Notes: generated from the letters alone by a model not told the origin. 64,000 nucleotides of DNA from Prosapia bicincta (GCA_036971475.1 JBAIZL010000001.1:206408841-206472840), one strand, 5' to 3'. Positions 26,776 through 37,118 are shown, counted from the first letter of the stretch. Program-made: numbers and translations.

Positions 26776-26930
26776 CGATTCTAAAGTTCAACTTGTGAAG
26801 CCTGCAGAACAGTGAAAACGATGAAACTATTTATGGATCAAGAGGAAGAAAAGATGAGAAGAGCGATGAGAGAGAGAAAGAGAGAAAAGACAAGATGGGA
26901 GGGGAGGAGAGAGGCGAAGGAAAATATTAT
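26776..26930 (-). repeat. Dispersed repeat family C, copy 2 (inverted)
   Basis: The reverse complement has CTTCCTCTTGATCCATAAAT and TTCTGCAGGCTTCACAAG, matching 24585-24735. Its CT-rich part is GA-rich on the plus strand (26845-26920). Confidence 0.75.
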
Positions 26931-27014
26931 ATAAATTAATTTGTTCCTTTATTACCACTCTAAATGAATATTGTCTTTCTGTAACAGAGTGATGTCACGC
27001 TTAAAGATAAAATT

Positions 27015-27019
<5 letters not shown>

Positions 27020-27073
<54 letters not shown>
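27020..27073. repeat. (TA)n microsatellite
   Basis: About 53 bases of TA directly left of a PLE terminal pair. Confidence 0.95.
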
Positions 27074-27079
<6 letters not shown>

Positions 27080-27139
27080 ATTTTAAAACGACATAGGTTA
27101 TTCAAATACAAGAATATATATTAATTTATATACAAATTT

Positions 27140-27170
27140 TTTCTTTGGTAAACAGTAACAACATCATCAG
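27140..27170 (-). ncRNA. Hammerhead-like motif, family 1, degraded stem
   Basis: CTGATGA (plus 27164-27170 reversed), T, GTTGT, loop, CCAAA, then GAAA. The stem has lost two pairs relative to the sibling copies, so activity is unlikely. Confidence 0.4.
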
Positions 27171-27217
27171 GAATGAAAAAATAAATAATTAAATAAATAA
27201 ATAACTAATATTCATTC

Positions 27218-27253
27218 CTGATGATGTTAGTACTCTTTACCAACGAAAAGCTT
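27218..27253 (+). ncRNA. Hammerhead-like motif, family 1
   Basis: CTGATGA, T, GTTAG-loop-CCAAC (one A/C mismatch), GAAA, with AAGCTT overlapping the last A. The palindrome is intact and could form a stem III between two RNAs. Confidence 0.5.
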
Positions 27254-27324
27254 TGGATATAAATTAATAAATATTCTTGTATTTGAACAACCTAAGTTGT
27301 TTTAAATTATTAAACAAGGAAACG

Positions 27325-27328
<4 letters not shown>

Positions 27329-27378
<50 letters not shown>

Positions 27379-27379
27379 A
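27329..27379. repeat. (TA)n/(TG)n compound tract between two PLE pairs
   Basis: About 26 bases of TA pass into about 24 of TG. The tract lies exactly between the two inverted pairs. Confidence 0.95.
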
Positions 27380-27433
27380 TAAAGGAATAAGACAATATAC
27401 AAATACAAGAATAATTTATTGAATGTACAATTC

Positions 27434-27469
27434 AAGCTTTTCGTTGGCAAACAGTACCAGCATCATGAG
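27434..27469 (-). ncRNA. Hammerhead-like motif, family 1
   Basis: CTCATGA (G to C change in the core), T, GCTGG-loop-CCAAC (one mismatch), GAAA, AAGCTT. The core substitution at a position needed for catalysis probably inactivates it. Confidence 0.45.
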
Positions 27470-27517
27470 GAATACTAAAGACTTTATTATTGTTAATGAC
27501 TGAAGTCTTTAATATTC

Positions 27518-27553
27518 CTGATGATGTTGGTACTGTTTGCCAACGAAAAGCTT
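27518..27553 (+). ncRNA. Hammerhead-like motif, family 1, best copy
   Basis: CTGATGA, T, GTTGG, loop TACTGTTTG, CCAAC (5 perfect pairs), GAAA, with palindrome AAGCTT overlapping its end. All core bases expected of a hammerhead (CUGAUGA and GAAA) are present. The self-complementary stem III implies a dimer, as reported for hammerheads of metazoan PLEs. Confidence 0.65.
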
Positions 27554-27631
27554 GAATTGTACATTCAATAAATTATTCTTCTGTTTGTTAATTGTCCGAT
27601 TTCTTTAATATTATATTAAATATATATTACA

Positions 27632-27691
<60 letters not shown>
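27632..27691. repeat. (TA)n microsatellite
   Basis: About 50 bases of TA, immediately left of another hammerhead-like segment. Confidence 0.95.
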
Positions 27692-27711
27692 GCCCTATGA
27701 CAACAGTATGC

Positions 27712-27748
27712 CCGATGATAATGACAAAGCCAGTCGTTGAAAGTTAAC
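27712..27748 (+). ncRNA. Hammerhead-like motif, family 3 (variant box)
   Basis: CCGATGA, T, AATGAC-AAAGCCA-GTCGTT (6 pairs, one T-G), GAAA, GTTAAC palindrome. The stem sequence is unrelated to the other families, yet every element of the layout recurs. The U4 to C change in the box may lower or abolish activity. No inverted partner was seen; the TA tract is on its left. Confidence 0.5.
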
Positions 27749-28314
27749 TCGCAAAATACCAAGTAAGATTCTTGTTTAAGTACATAAGTGAAAGTGATAT
27801 ATATATTATGACGATAATATTATATTTAAGGCTAATAAGTGTTAATTTTTTAAGAGTTTTTTGGTGTTTTCTTAACGCTGAAACTAGCTTGATATTTATA
27901 ATTTTCTATTTTTAAAAGTGTATAATAGTAGGTTTTTTAAGGTAAATTAAATTTTAATTTCATAGGTAATCAGTGAGTTTTGTTGTTGTTTGGTTTGTCC
28001 AGCTAAAGTTTTAATAATTTTAATTTATTCTAAATACATATCTTTAGCCCAACAACAAAATTATTTAAATAATATTAATAAATTTAAATTAACCTTTTTT
28101 TATATTTTCATTTCGTAACATATCAAAACCAGCGGTACGTTAGTTAGGTTCAGGTATGTAAGCAAAGCGTTATGATTTAATGTATACAAACGTACTTCTG
28201 TTGATTGTAAATCAGTAAAAAGAGAAATTTAAAATCCTTTTCACAATCTATTACGCAACAGACAAAATACGCTTCCCCCGATATACTTAGATTACAAAGT
28301 GTAACAGTATAAAT
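27749..28314. other. AT-rich stretch, nothing recognised
   Basis: The first ~60 bases may belong to the family 3 terminal repeat, since GTGATATATATA follows at 27793. Beyond that nothing was recognised. Confidence 0.4.
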
Positions 28315-28620
28315 GTCTAAATGTATTAAAGTTAGTAGTGCAGCTACGAAGTTTGCACGACCGAGAACGTAAAACCAGTAAAATGGTTCAAACGTTTTGC
28401 TCTAGTTACCAAATAGAAAAGGGTGATTCTGACGAGAGAACCTTCACCTGTATTTATTGTTCTACTTCCGTAAAGTTTCAACCGTTAAGTTTTACAGTGT
28501 TTACCTAAAATTGTCAATTTAAATATTTTCTCAGTATAGATTTAAAATTGTAAAAATAAAAAACAACGAAAAACTAAACAAGAGCATGCATCTGTTTGAC
28601 GCATACACATGAAGGAATAT
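28315..28620 (+). repeat. Dispersed repeat family B, copy 1
   Basis: It shares GCTACGAAGTTTG, GTTTTGCTCTAGTTACCAA and GAAAAGGGTG with 49336-49620 in the same orientation and order (GCTACAACGTTTG, GTTGTTCTAGTTGCCAA, GAAAAGGGTGG). The downstream A/T-rich part aligns more loosely (AGTATAGATTTAAAA). Confidence 0.55.
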
Positions 28621-29962
28621 TATTGGAAAAAAATTTAATTGGCATAAAAGGTAACGACCTATTAATGTGCAACTGAAACGTTATTGCCGAAAGATTCTGC
28701 TAGCAGAAATTCATTGACCTAAAAGATTAAAACGTAGGGCAAAGATCATACGAATGCTAATACGACACAAGTTTGAAGCAATGATTTCTTTTATTTCTTG
28801 TATATTTGGATAGGATGGAAGTCTCCAATAGTAAGTAGTATTACGAAACGAAATAATCTATTCTTCCTATTTTTAATGTAAGAAAACCTTCTCCGAGACA
28901 CCTCAAAGGCATCTGAACCACTTGTACCTCAAATACCCTAAAATCCTCAACAAAATCTTGCTCTTTCGCGTATGGATAGTACCGATGTGAAGAGGAACTA
29001 TCTGGGAAAATTCTGGGAAAATTGAATTTGAGATTCCGAAGTTAACTAATATTGTTAACAAATGTTCCCTTATATTTATTAATAACAATCTTATTTACCT
29101 TTAAAAAATATATAATGGGAAAAAAATTTACAAGTAAGTGAATTTAAAATAAAGTTACAACGAAGTGATCTGAATAAAACCAACAAAATATTCTTTGAAT
29201 GTTCAGCCCCCTATAAGCTGACTTTCAGTCTATTGATTTGGTTCGCTCTTCCTCTAAAATTCACATTACTGTTTTGTTCCTATAATAGCACTCGATAACA
29301 GTTTTGACGATCAATTATTCCTCTGAGCTCACTACATTTGCTACATTTTGGTTATACTAAAAGTTTAAGTTGTCTCTCGAAGTAAGGATGCATTTTCTCG
29401 TGAAACTACAAGTAATCACACTTAAGGAAAATATGTATACCGTAACGTTCTGTATGATGCTCTGTTTGCGTAGCGCTTAAGGAGGGATAGCAAACATTAT
29501 ATATCATTGTTATAGCCGTAAAGTTTGAGACTCAAGGAGAAAATGTAAATTTAGAATATTAGACGAATGAGCGGTGTGTCAATATCGAGTGTTAGTTTTA
29601 TTCTGCAATGCCGCAAGTGATGATACTCAAAAAAGCTAGGCTATTCCTTCTTTGAAGTTAATGGCACATTAATTAGGCTAGGCCCTTTATGAAGGGGGCA
29701 GTTGATTCTATATTCAAGCTAGTGATTTGGGTTTTGGGTCTAGAGTACACTCTTAGCTTTCAACAACGACTATAGACCATCAATCTAATTGGGTTTTCCA
29801 TTTTTAATTTTTTGTTGGTAGAAGGGGCTTTGTGTATGGTTTGTAAATAAATATAAACATTAGCTTTCTACTAAAAAAGTAAATTTTCTAATTGAATTAA
29901 CATAAAGTTCAAGGAATCGCCAGTGACTCACCAATAACTATGGCAGTTATTTTATAAATGCT
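28621..29962. other. AT-rich stretch, nothing recognised
   Basis: A 61-codon minus frame (28903-29088) has no domain signature. The stretch just left of 29963 shows no RT catalytic motif (YADD or similar), so the PLE does not extend further left. Confidence 0.5.
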
Positions 29963-30792
29963 ATGATATATATATATATTATATATTCAATTATAAGACA
30001 TAATAATGAATTTGAATTCAACATATATCGTAAACCGACACAAACTAACCAAATTATACCTAATAGTTCTAACCATCCGTGTAATCAAAAAATGGCTGCA
30101 TTATACAATTTATTATATAGATTACATAAAATACCTATGAATAATGAAAACAAAATAAGAGAGAAAAACATTATCTATCAAATTGCAATTGAGAATGGCC
30201 ATAAAAAGAAAACTGTTGATAAACTAAATTATAATATTTTAAAGAAAGAAAATAATAATCTAATTTACAAAAATAATGATGAAAATCTCATATGGACTTC
30301 ATTTACATTTTTTGGTAATGAAGTAAAAAATACCACAAAATTGTTTAAAGGTAGCAACATAAAATTCGCATATAATACTAATAATAAATTTATAAATATA
30401 ATGAATAATAATAATATTATTAATATACATGAAAAAACCGTGTATATAAATTAGAATGTGATTATTGTAATAAAGGTTTTATAGGACAAACTAAGAAAAA
30501 ACCCAAAGATAGATATAAAGAGCATTTTAATGCATATAAAAAGCCAGAAATTTATAAATCAAATTTTGTTAGTCTTTGTATTAATAATAATCACATATTT
30601 CCTAACATAGATAATATGATACTTGTAAAAGAAATTAACAAAGGCCTGAGAATGAATATTTATGAAGCTTTAGAAATATATAAATATAATACTAATAATG
30701 AGTTGATAAATGAACAAATTCCAGTAAAATCTAAATTTGATAATATATTCAGCGTTTGTAATGTTAGGGCAGCAAAATTAAAAAAAAATTAA
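29963..30792 (+). pseudogene. Penelope-like RT C-terminus plus GIY-YIG endonuclease, frameshifted
   Basis: The first frame (29963-30454) encodes FNIYRKPTQTNQIIPNSSNH, HP and KMAALYNLLYRLHKIPM, the conserved start of the RT thumb of PLEs (Y-RKPT-T, S-HP, K-AA, R, IP). It continues with IIYQIAIENGH and a TSFTFFGNEV...TKLFKG linker. The stop at 30452-30454 is a frameshift. The other frame reads on from about 30445 as YKLECDYCNKGFIGQT, then DRYKEHFN, MNIYEALEIYK and ELINEQ, ending at TAA 30790-30792. These are the GIY-YIG landmarks: FIG, catalytic R with R-x3-H, the E of the third motif, the terminal N, and a CxxC knuckle. Family role: the RT copies element RNA, and the endonuclease nicks target DNA in the nucleus. 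Residue composition (Asn, Lys, Ile) follows local AT content. One indel and loss of the palm make it inactive. Confidence 0.88.
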
Positions 30793-30887
30793 TAAATAAA
30801 AACATTTTTAACAACATTGTAATTGATTTGGAATAGCTATTTATTTGATCTAATTTGCACATATGGTAATTTTATTGTTTAATATTC

Positions 30888-30923
30888 CTGATGATGTTGG
30901 TACTGTTAGCCAACGAAAAGCTT
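30888..30923 (+). ncRNA. Hammerhead-like motif behind the PLE frame, family 1
   Basis: CTGATGA, T, GTTGG, loop TACTGTTAG, CCAAC, GAAA, with AAGCTT. It lies 96 bases after the PLE stop codon on the same strand. This linkage is the reason the other copies are assigned to PLEs. Confidence 0.65.
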
Positions 30924-31002
30924 TTAATTGTAAATTCAATTATAATTCTTGTATTTGTATTTTGACTTAGTTCTTTATTAATACACAAGAATATATATTG
31001 CA

Positions 31003-31055
<53 letters not shown>

Positions 31056-31057
<2 letters not shown>

Positions 31058-31242
31058 CATTGCCATTAAAAGTGCAATTTCGTAGGTAATTTCCTCTGAA
31101 ATTCTAAGCCACAACAAATAGTTTCTATATTGTTTTTTGTTTTATTTTTGTAACACTTAGTTTCGTATTCTAAGGAGCAGGGTTTCCCCATGCCACTTTT
31201 GAAATGACTATATCTCTATACGCATCTCATACTGCAATAGTA
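31056..31242. other. Spacer between PLE and Tc1/mariner element
   Basis: No repeat or frame was recognised. It ends in the TA that forms the target duplication of the next element. Confidence 0.5.
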
Positions 31243-31968
31243 CAGGGTGGGGCAAAATGGACTCCCAGATTTGATGGTTGTATTGTAAAAAAACTAACCA
31301 ATATAATTAAAAAAGGTTTTTATTTCTAAAAACTAAGTACAATGCCATTTCATTTACATTGGGTTTTGAAAACTATATCATCCAGGTGATGACCTTGGCG
31401 AGCGATGCACATATTGAGTCGTTCGAAAAAATTTTCATAAATTTTTTTCAGCTTATCTTACGTTATTTCAGCAATGACATCTTTAATCGCCTCTTTAAGA
31501 ACCTCCAAAGTCCTAAGTAAAACTTTACAAACCTCAGATGTGATATGTCACAAAATAAATTGCAAGGCTCAAATCAGGGGAGCGAGGGGTCATAAAACAT
31601 CCCCTCGTAAAGAAATCAGGAGGTCGGGAAACAGTTCTTGGAGAATTTGGAGTGAACGACGGGCAGTATGACCATCCTGTTGAAACCAAAACGCTTGTGT
31701 GTCATGCTCCTTACTATATTCTTCCATTTCGGGGAGGGGAAATGTCTTCAGCATCTCACAATAGTGTACAGAGTTCAGAGTAACACTTCAACCTTGAAAT
31801 TCAAAAAATAAGCCCCAATAATGCCTATGGATGATATAATTTTCTAAACTCAATGCATATAAAATGACATTGTATGTTGTTTTCAGAAATAAGAAGCTTT
31901 TTTAATCATATTAGTTATTTTTTTTTACAATACACGTCAAATCAGGGAGTCCATTCTGCTCCGCCCTG
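31243..31968 (-). mobile_element. Deleted Tc1/mariner-superfamily element with ~72-bp inverted ends
   Basis: The ends CAGGGTGGGGCAAAATGGAC (left) and, reversed, CAGGGCGGAGCAGAATGGAC (right) continue to match for about 72 bases each. TA flanks both sides (31241-31242, 31969-31970), the expected target duplication. The minus strand encodes a transposase remnant: AFWFQQDGHTARRSLQILQ with the second acidic residue, FPDLLISLRGDV, then after a frameshift PRSPDLS. These match the DDE/D catalytic core of insect elements of this superfamily. The N-terminal helix-turn-helix and first Asp are missing, which fits a 726-bp internally deleted copy. The plus-strand frame at 31474-31671 is an antisense shadow. 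Confidence 0.85.
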
Positions 31969-31970
31969 TA

Positions 31971-34900
31971 TAACTTATAAAAACAGCATATTTTGCTGGG
32001 ACTCAGTTCTGGTGTATGAACCGTACACTTGTCGGCAGGTTTAGGTTACTATTGACCTTGAGATGCGCAGAAGCACTTGAATCGACGTGTGTGTTTGCGC
32101 ACTTCCTGAGACCATCTCTTGTTAACGTTTGTGCTATGGACGAAGTAGCTGATATTATAAAACGCTGCTCCTCTTCTACTCCCTCTACTACAGTTCTCAT
32201 TTGAGCATTTCTAAATGCTACCCTTTCTTCTACTACCCTTTTGAGTATTCCACCAGTCAGACTAATCTTGACGTGTAACCGTTATAAAGAACCCTCAACT
32301 ACTCGCAATATTTCTTCACACATCGTTATCACGTAACTTAGGTGGTTGCACAAGGCTTATAGTGAGAGATATCTTAAGCTGAATGGATCCAAAGGAAAAT
32401 TAACTTTAGTTTTGGCACATTATATAGCGTTATGTGTAAGTTCACACAACTCGCATCGTATATCGGAATAATAAACTAAAAGTTCTTGTAGTTATTTCCT
32501 TGAATGTTTATTCATAGGCATACTCTAATACAACAACACCAAGGTCAAATTTATAGTCTTTGGGTACATTCCATGAAATTTCAAGAAACCTTAGACAGGT
32601 ATGGATGTCTATCTGTCATTACATGCAAGAGAAATTAACGGAAGATAAAAACTCAATATTATATTTCTCAAAAAATAACAAATAAATAAATAACTAATAT
32701 GAATATTGGTAACACTTAAATGTGACCTCATCCTATAATTTTAATTCTGTTTTGTAAATTTCCTTGTTAAGTACAGAAAGTAATTAAACAGGAATTATAA
32801 TTTCTTCGCCATCGATCTCAAGTGTCCTGAAGGAGCTAATTGTCAGTCTCTGTTGTGAGAGGATGAATATTACTATTAAGCCGGTTACAGTTCAAAATTA
32901 ATTATACAATAATTAAATCCTGAACATGAGTTATCAAATGTGGTGCTTTAATTATATCCTTTAAGGAATTATTCTCAAAGTTCGCTATAAAAGTCCGTAA
33001 TATCTGCATACTTTTAATTTCTTTTTCTACAGCACAGAGAATGCAACTGATTTTGTCCAACCACACGACTTATTCATTACAATCTAATTACACATATGTT
33101 TTGGTTTTCTAACCTGTTTTTTTCATATTCAAAAGCGACACGATTATAAGAGATCCTTTAAAACTTTTAAAAACTAGATGTAACTAATTAAGGTTTAATC
33201 CAAATAATTTAAATAAGTATGTAAGTAAAATTTATAGATAAATGCAAACTATAGAAAGATTTATTGTTAATAAGAACTTAATAATATCAATTATAGTTGA
33301 GCCTCGAAGTTTATAAGCTATTAAAAAACAGTATTTTATAACATATAAGTTAGTGGTGCATCTTACGTGAATAAGCTGAGGAATAAATGTTTCCTTTATA
33401 TTTCATGTTCGTTATAGTTCCGTTTCTTTTGCCTCGAAAGCTTTAACGTTTTAAATTGGGTAACCAAAATATATTTAATATACAAAAAGTCCTTTATCTT
33501 ATGCTCCCAAAATTCTCCCATTGCTGCTGTATAAAGGATTCTCAAATATAGTTCTGTTTTGGAATCCAATTATTTGGACTATTTAACTTTCGACTAATTT
33601 TCGTGTTTTGCATATTACACTCTCTTTACGCTCTCTTATTCCTAACCAGTAAAGCTATATTTTCATTGCTATGGATGTTTTTTGCTTTTTATCTATTCAG
33701 ATAATACAAACTGTAATTTACAAATGATTGGATTTTACTTAAGACGATTTCTCGGGTGACAGTCATCATTAGGATGCATTTGTCGTCTTGTATTTAGAGT
33801 ACCTGGCATGGTTCCGCCCATAACAATAAACATGTATCAGCAACATCTCCTGTTTTTAAATTCATTTCTATTGTATATTAATAATATCTAATATTTATCA
33901 TTTTCTAGAGTATTATGAAATTTTCAATCTAGAAAATAACATTTAAATTGAGATTTTTGCCTAAAACTGTAAACTATAACCTTTCTAAGACAATATAAAG
34001 CGGTTTTATCTATTAATACGTAAATAAAACCCCTATTTTTAATTAACATTCATTTAGAGTTTTGTTAGGTGCAATATAGTTATTACAATTTTTTGTTTTT
34101 AAAGTTCTCAGTTATACTTGCTTTAAAGTTTATATTATATATTTTTTTCCTTTTCCTGTATACATTCTCCCAGTCTTGAGAATTGCAAACACACTGCCCA
34201 AAACTGGAAAACTAATTATTTAACACATTTAAATACACATTGCATGAATTAAATCACACCTTTTACCTGACAATATACTTTTCAGTGATTGTACGAAAGG
34301 TTACTTACAGGGTGTAATGAATTTACTAAGCGTTCCTCCAACCACTAGTGAAACAATACATCTTCCTACTATGTACTTGTTAGGATACGGAAGCGTGGTA
34401 TAACCTACTCAAGGACAAATATTATGCCTATACTCCCAGCCGCTGATCCTTGTGATAAATGAGATTTATTTATAAATATTATTACATTTGTATAGATATT
34501 TTTTTCATTTTAAAAACCCGAAAGATAAATCAGCTTTAGTAGTCTAATAATTATTTTTAAAACCAAATATTTTATTGTTCAAAACAAGAATGTAAGAACT
34601 TCGTGTCATTTTCAAACGGAGTGTGGCGAACCTATTCTTTCAGATACACTAAAAAGCATAGTTCTTTTGGCTCTTCAAACACTAGGCATTCCTAGTGTCA
34701 TACAAAGTCCTTTGAATGAATGTGACGTAGAGTACTCTCGAAGCTCTAAGCTCGCGTTTCTTTGTGGAGACTGGACAAAAATTTACTACTTTTCAAAAGA
34801 TTTACGCTGTCATCGTCTTTGACAGTATACCGAAAATCTACTTACTTTGGCATCCGACCATTTGAAGGTGGATCAATATTATTGTAATGAATTCATGGCT

Positions 34901-35107
34901 TGAGATCTATAGCCAATCCAGACTGAGAAGTGCTTTACAGCATTAGTTCCCAAACTGCAAGGGGGGGGGGGCGTGAAGGCAAGCCAGTGGGTATGCGAGA
35001 TCTGTTGGAAAATATTAAGATAAATTAAATATATTTAATGTTATATTTAACTATAGTTACAGGAACAAACTTGATGTTGCTAATGACTTCGAATGTTCTT
35101 ACTAAAA
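31971..35107. other. Mostly AT-rich, nothing recognised
   Basis: Complementary open frames at 32003-32204 on both strands are short and unlike any family I know. A G11 run at about 34962 is notable for slippage. No RT, transposase or exon signal was supported. Confidence 0.45.
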
Positions 35108-36425
35108 TACAACCTCAAACAGCAATGTTCTAGTGTTATAAGTGCAAGCTCAAACAGCAATGCTCTAGTGTTATAAGTGCAAGCTCAAACAGCAATGCTC
35201 TAGTGTTATAAGTGCAAGCTCAAACAGCAATGCTCTAGTGTTATAAGTGCAAGCTCAAACAGCATTGCTAGTGTTATAAGTGCAAGCTCAAACAGCAATG
35301 CTAATGTTATAAGTGCAAGCTCAAACAGCAATGCTAGTGTTATAAGTGCAAGCTCAAACAACAATGCTCTAGTGTTATAAGTGCAAGCTCAAACAGCAAT
35401 GCTAGTGTTATAAGTGCAAGCTCAAACAGCAATGCTAGTGTTATAAGTGTAAGCTCAAACAGCAATGCTAGTGTTATAAGTGCAAGCTCAAACAGCAATG
35501 CTAGTGTTATAAGTGCAAGCTCAAACAGCAATGCTAGTGTTATAAGTGCAAGCTCAAACAGCAATGCTCTAGTGTTATAAGTGCAAGCTCAAACAGTAAT
35601 GCTAGTGTTATAAGTGCAAGCTCAAACAGCAATGCTAGTGTTATAAGTGCAAGCTCAAACAGCAATGCTAGTGTTATAAGTGCAAGCTCAAACAGCAATG
35701 CTCTAGTGTTATAAGTGCAAGCTCAAACAGTAATGCTAGTGTTATAAGTGCAAGCTCAAACAGCAATGCTAGTGTTATAAGTGCAAGCTCAAACAGCAAT
35801 GCTAGTGTTATAAGTGCAAGCTCAAACAGCAATGCTAGTGTTATAAGTGCAAGCTCAAACAGCAATGCTAGTGTTATAAGTGCAAGCTCAAACAGCAATG
35901 CTAGTGTTATAAGTGCAAGCTCAAACAGCAATGCTAGTGTTATAAGTGCAAGCTCAAACAGCAATGCTAGTGTTATAAGTGCAAGCTCAAACAGCAATGC
36001 TAGTGTTATAAGTGCAAGCTCAAACAGCAATGCTAGTGTTCTAAGTGCAAGCTCAAACAGCAATGCTAGTGTTATAAGTGCAAGCTCAAACAGCAATGCT
36101 AGTGTTATAAGTGCAAGCTCAAACAGCAATGCTAGTGTTATAAGTGCAAGCTCAAACAGCAATGCTAGTGTTATAAGTGCAAGCTCAAACAGCAATGCTC
36201 TAGTGTTATACGTGCAAGCTCAAACAGCAATGCTAGTGTTATAAGTGCAAGCTCAAACAGCAATGCTAGTGTTATAAGTGCAAGCTCAAACAGCAATGGT
36301 AGTGTTATAAGTGCAAGCTCAAACAGCAATGCTAGTGTTATAAGTGCAAGCTCAAACAGCAATGCTAGTGTTATAAGTGCAAGCTCAAACAGCAATGCTA
36401 GTGTTATAAGTGCAAGCTCAAACAT
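35108..36425. repeat. 33-bp minisatellite, ~39 units, with 35-bp variants
   Basis: The unit contains AGCAATGCTAGTGTTATAAG and TGCAAGCTCAAAC. A variant with GCTCTAG is 35 bp; it fills the first few units and recurs singly, e.g. near 35365, 35562, 35696 and 36196. The pair at 35562 and 35696 is each followed by an AGTAATGC unit, giving a 134-bp higher-order duplication. Because 33 is a multiple of 3, the minus strand shows long frames made of LFELALITLAL repeats, broken wherever a 35-bp unit occurs. I see no start context, domain or composition that makes this a protein. Confidence 0.96.
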
Positions 36426-37118
36426 CTCACTAAGAGATTATTCTCTATCAGTTAAATTTTACCTAGCAGATTAAAACTTGAAATAAGATGTCAAGTTAAA
36501 GTATAGACTATATTCTTGTGAATGTTTCTATAAATAAATAATTTTTTTCTATATATATAATATATAGATATAATAATTTATTTTCTATATATAATATATA
36601 TAATTTTATTCTTTTTTATATGCCCAAACCATTTATTTATAGTGTAGTGTGGAGGGGCGAGGTTGGATTTCATCTCAAGAGGTGGAGGCGTGGACCCGTG
36701 GCTCAAATACTCATTCATTAATTAAATTTAGTTATTTAGTTTTATTCAATAATTTTGCTATTGTTTTGGCACATCAATGTAATTCTATCGTATGTATATA
36801 CATATTTATACAAATTTTAATTTCTTAATAAAAAGTTTTGCTTTATTGATCTAAAAATAATTTACTTTAAAGAATATTTTTAGTGTCACATGTTTTATTT
36901 TAGTATAGCATTCTTATAGCGCTGCATATAAGAAAAATGTCAGGCCGATGAATCATTTAAACAAAACAATGAAACTTAGTGAAAACGAACGGTAGTGTGC
37001 AAAAGTCTGGGAAACAAATATTTGTTCCCAATTATTTCGAAATTCACTCGATGGTTACTAAATAAGTAAATGAATAGCCGCACAAGAACTTACTAAACAA
37101 TATATTTTCTCATACAGG
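36426..37118. other. AT-rich stretch with TA palindromes
   Basis: TTTTCTATATATAATATATA recurs at about 36546 and 36581, a short direct duplication. Nothing else was recognised. Confidence 0.5.

Larger units (their letters stand above)
27080..27330. mobile_element. PLE terminal repeats, inverted pair 1 (family 1)
   Basis: The left arm (from TTTTAAAACGACATAGGTTATTCAAATAC to 27175) and the right arm (27211 to TTGTATTTGAACAACC and TTAAACAAGG) are reverse complements of each other. They are joined by a short A/T-rich centre (27176-27210). Both arms carry the hammerhead-like core. TA tracts flank the pair on both sides. Confidence 0.8.
27381..27600. mobile_element. PLE terminal repeats, inverted pair 2 (family 1)
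   Basis: AATAATTTATTGAATGTACA on the left is the reverse complement of TGTACATTCAATAAATTATT on the right. The arms include TTCAAGCTTTTCGTTGGC and its complement. The similarity extends inward to AATATTCCTGATGATG against CATCATGAGGAATACT. The centre holds 27478-27510, and GACTTTATTA against TGAAGTCTTTAA continues the pairing. Confidence 0.85.
29963..31055 (+). mobile_element. 5'-truncated Penelope-like retroelement with 3' terminal repeat
   Basis: The element comprises the C-terminal coding part (29963-30792), a short untranslated segment, a hammerhead-like motif (30888-30923), the family 1 terminal sequence (CAATTATAATTCTTGTATTTG) and a (TA)n tract (31010-31055). The left end begins in a short TATATATA run. 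The catalytic RT palm is absent, so it could not move by itself. No target-site duplication could be recognised because both ends lie in TA-rich DNA. Confidence 0.8.

Noticed and set aside
33740..33785. CTAATGATGACTGTCACCCGAGAAA on the minus strand as another hammerhead
   Set aside because: Box and GAAA are present but no stem pairs next to GAAA.
35674..36195. 173-codon minus-strand leucine-rich repeat protein
   Set aside because: Pure 33-bp minisatellite translation; frame is lost at every 35-bp unit.
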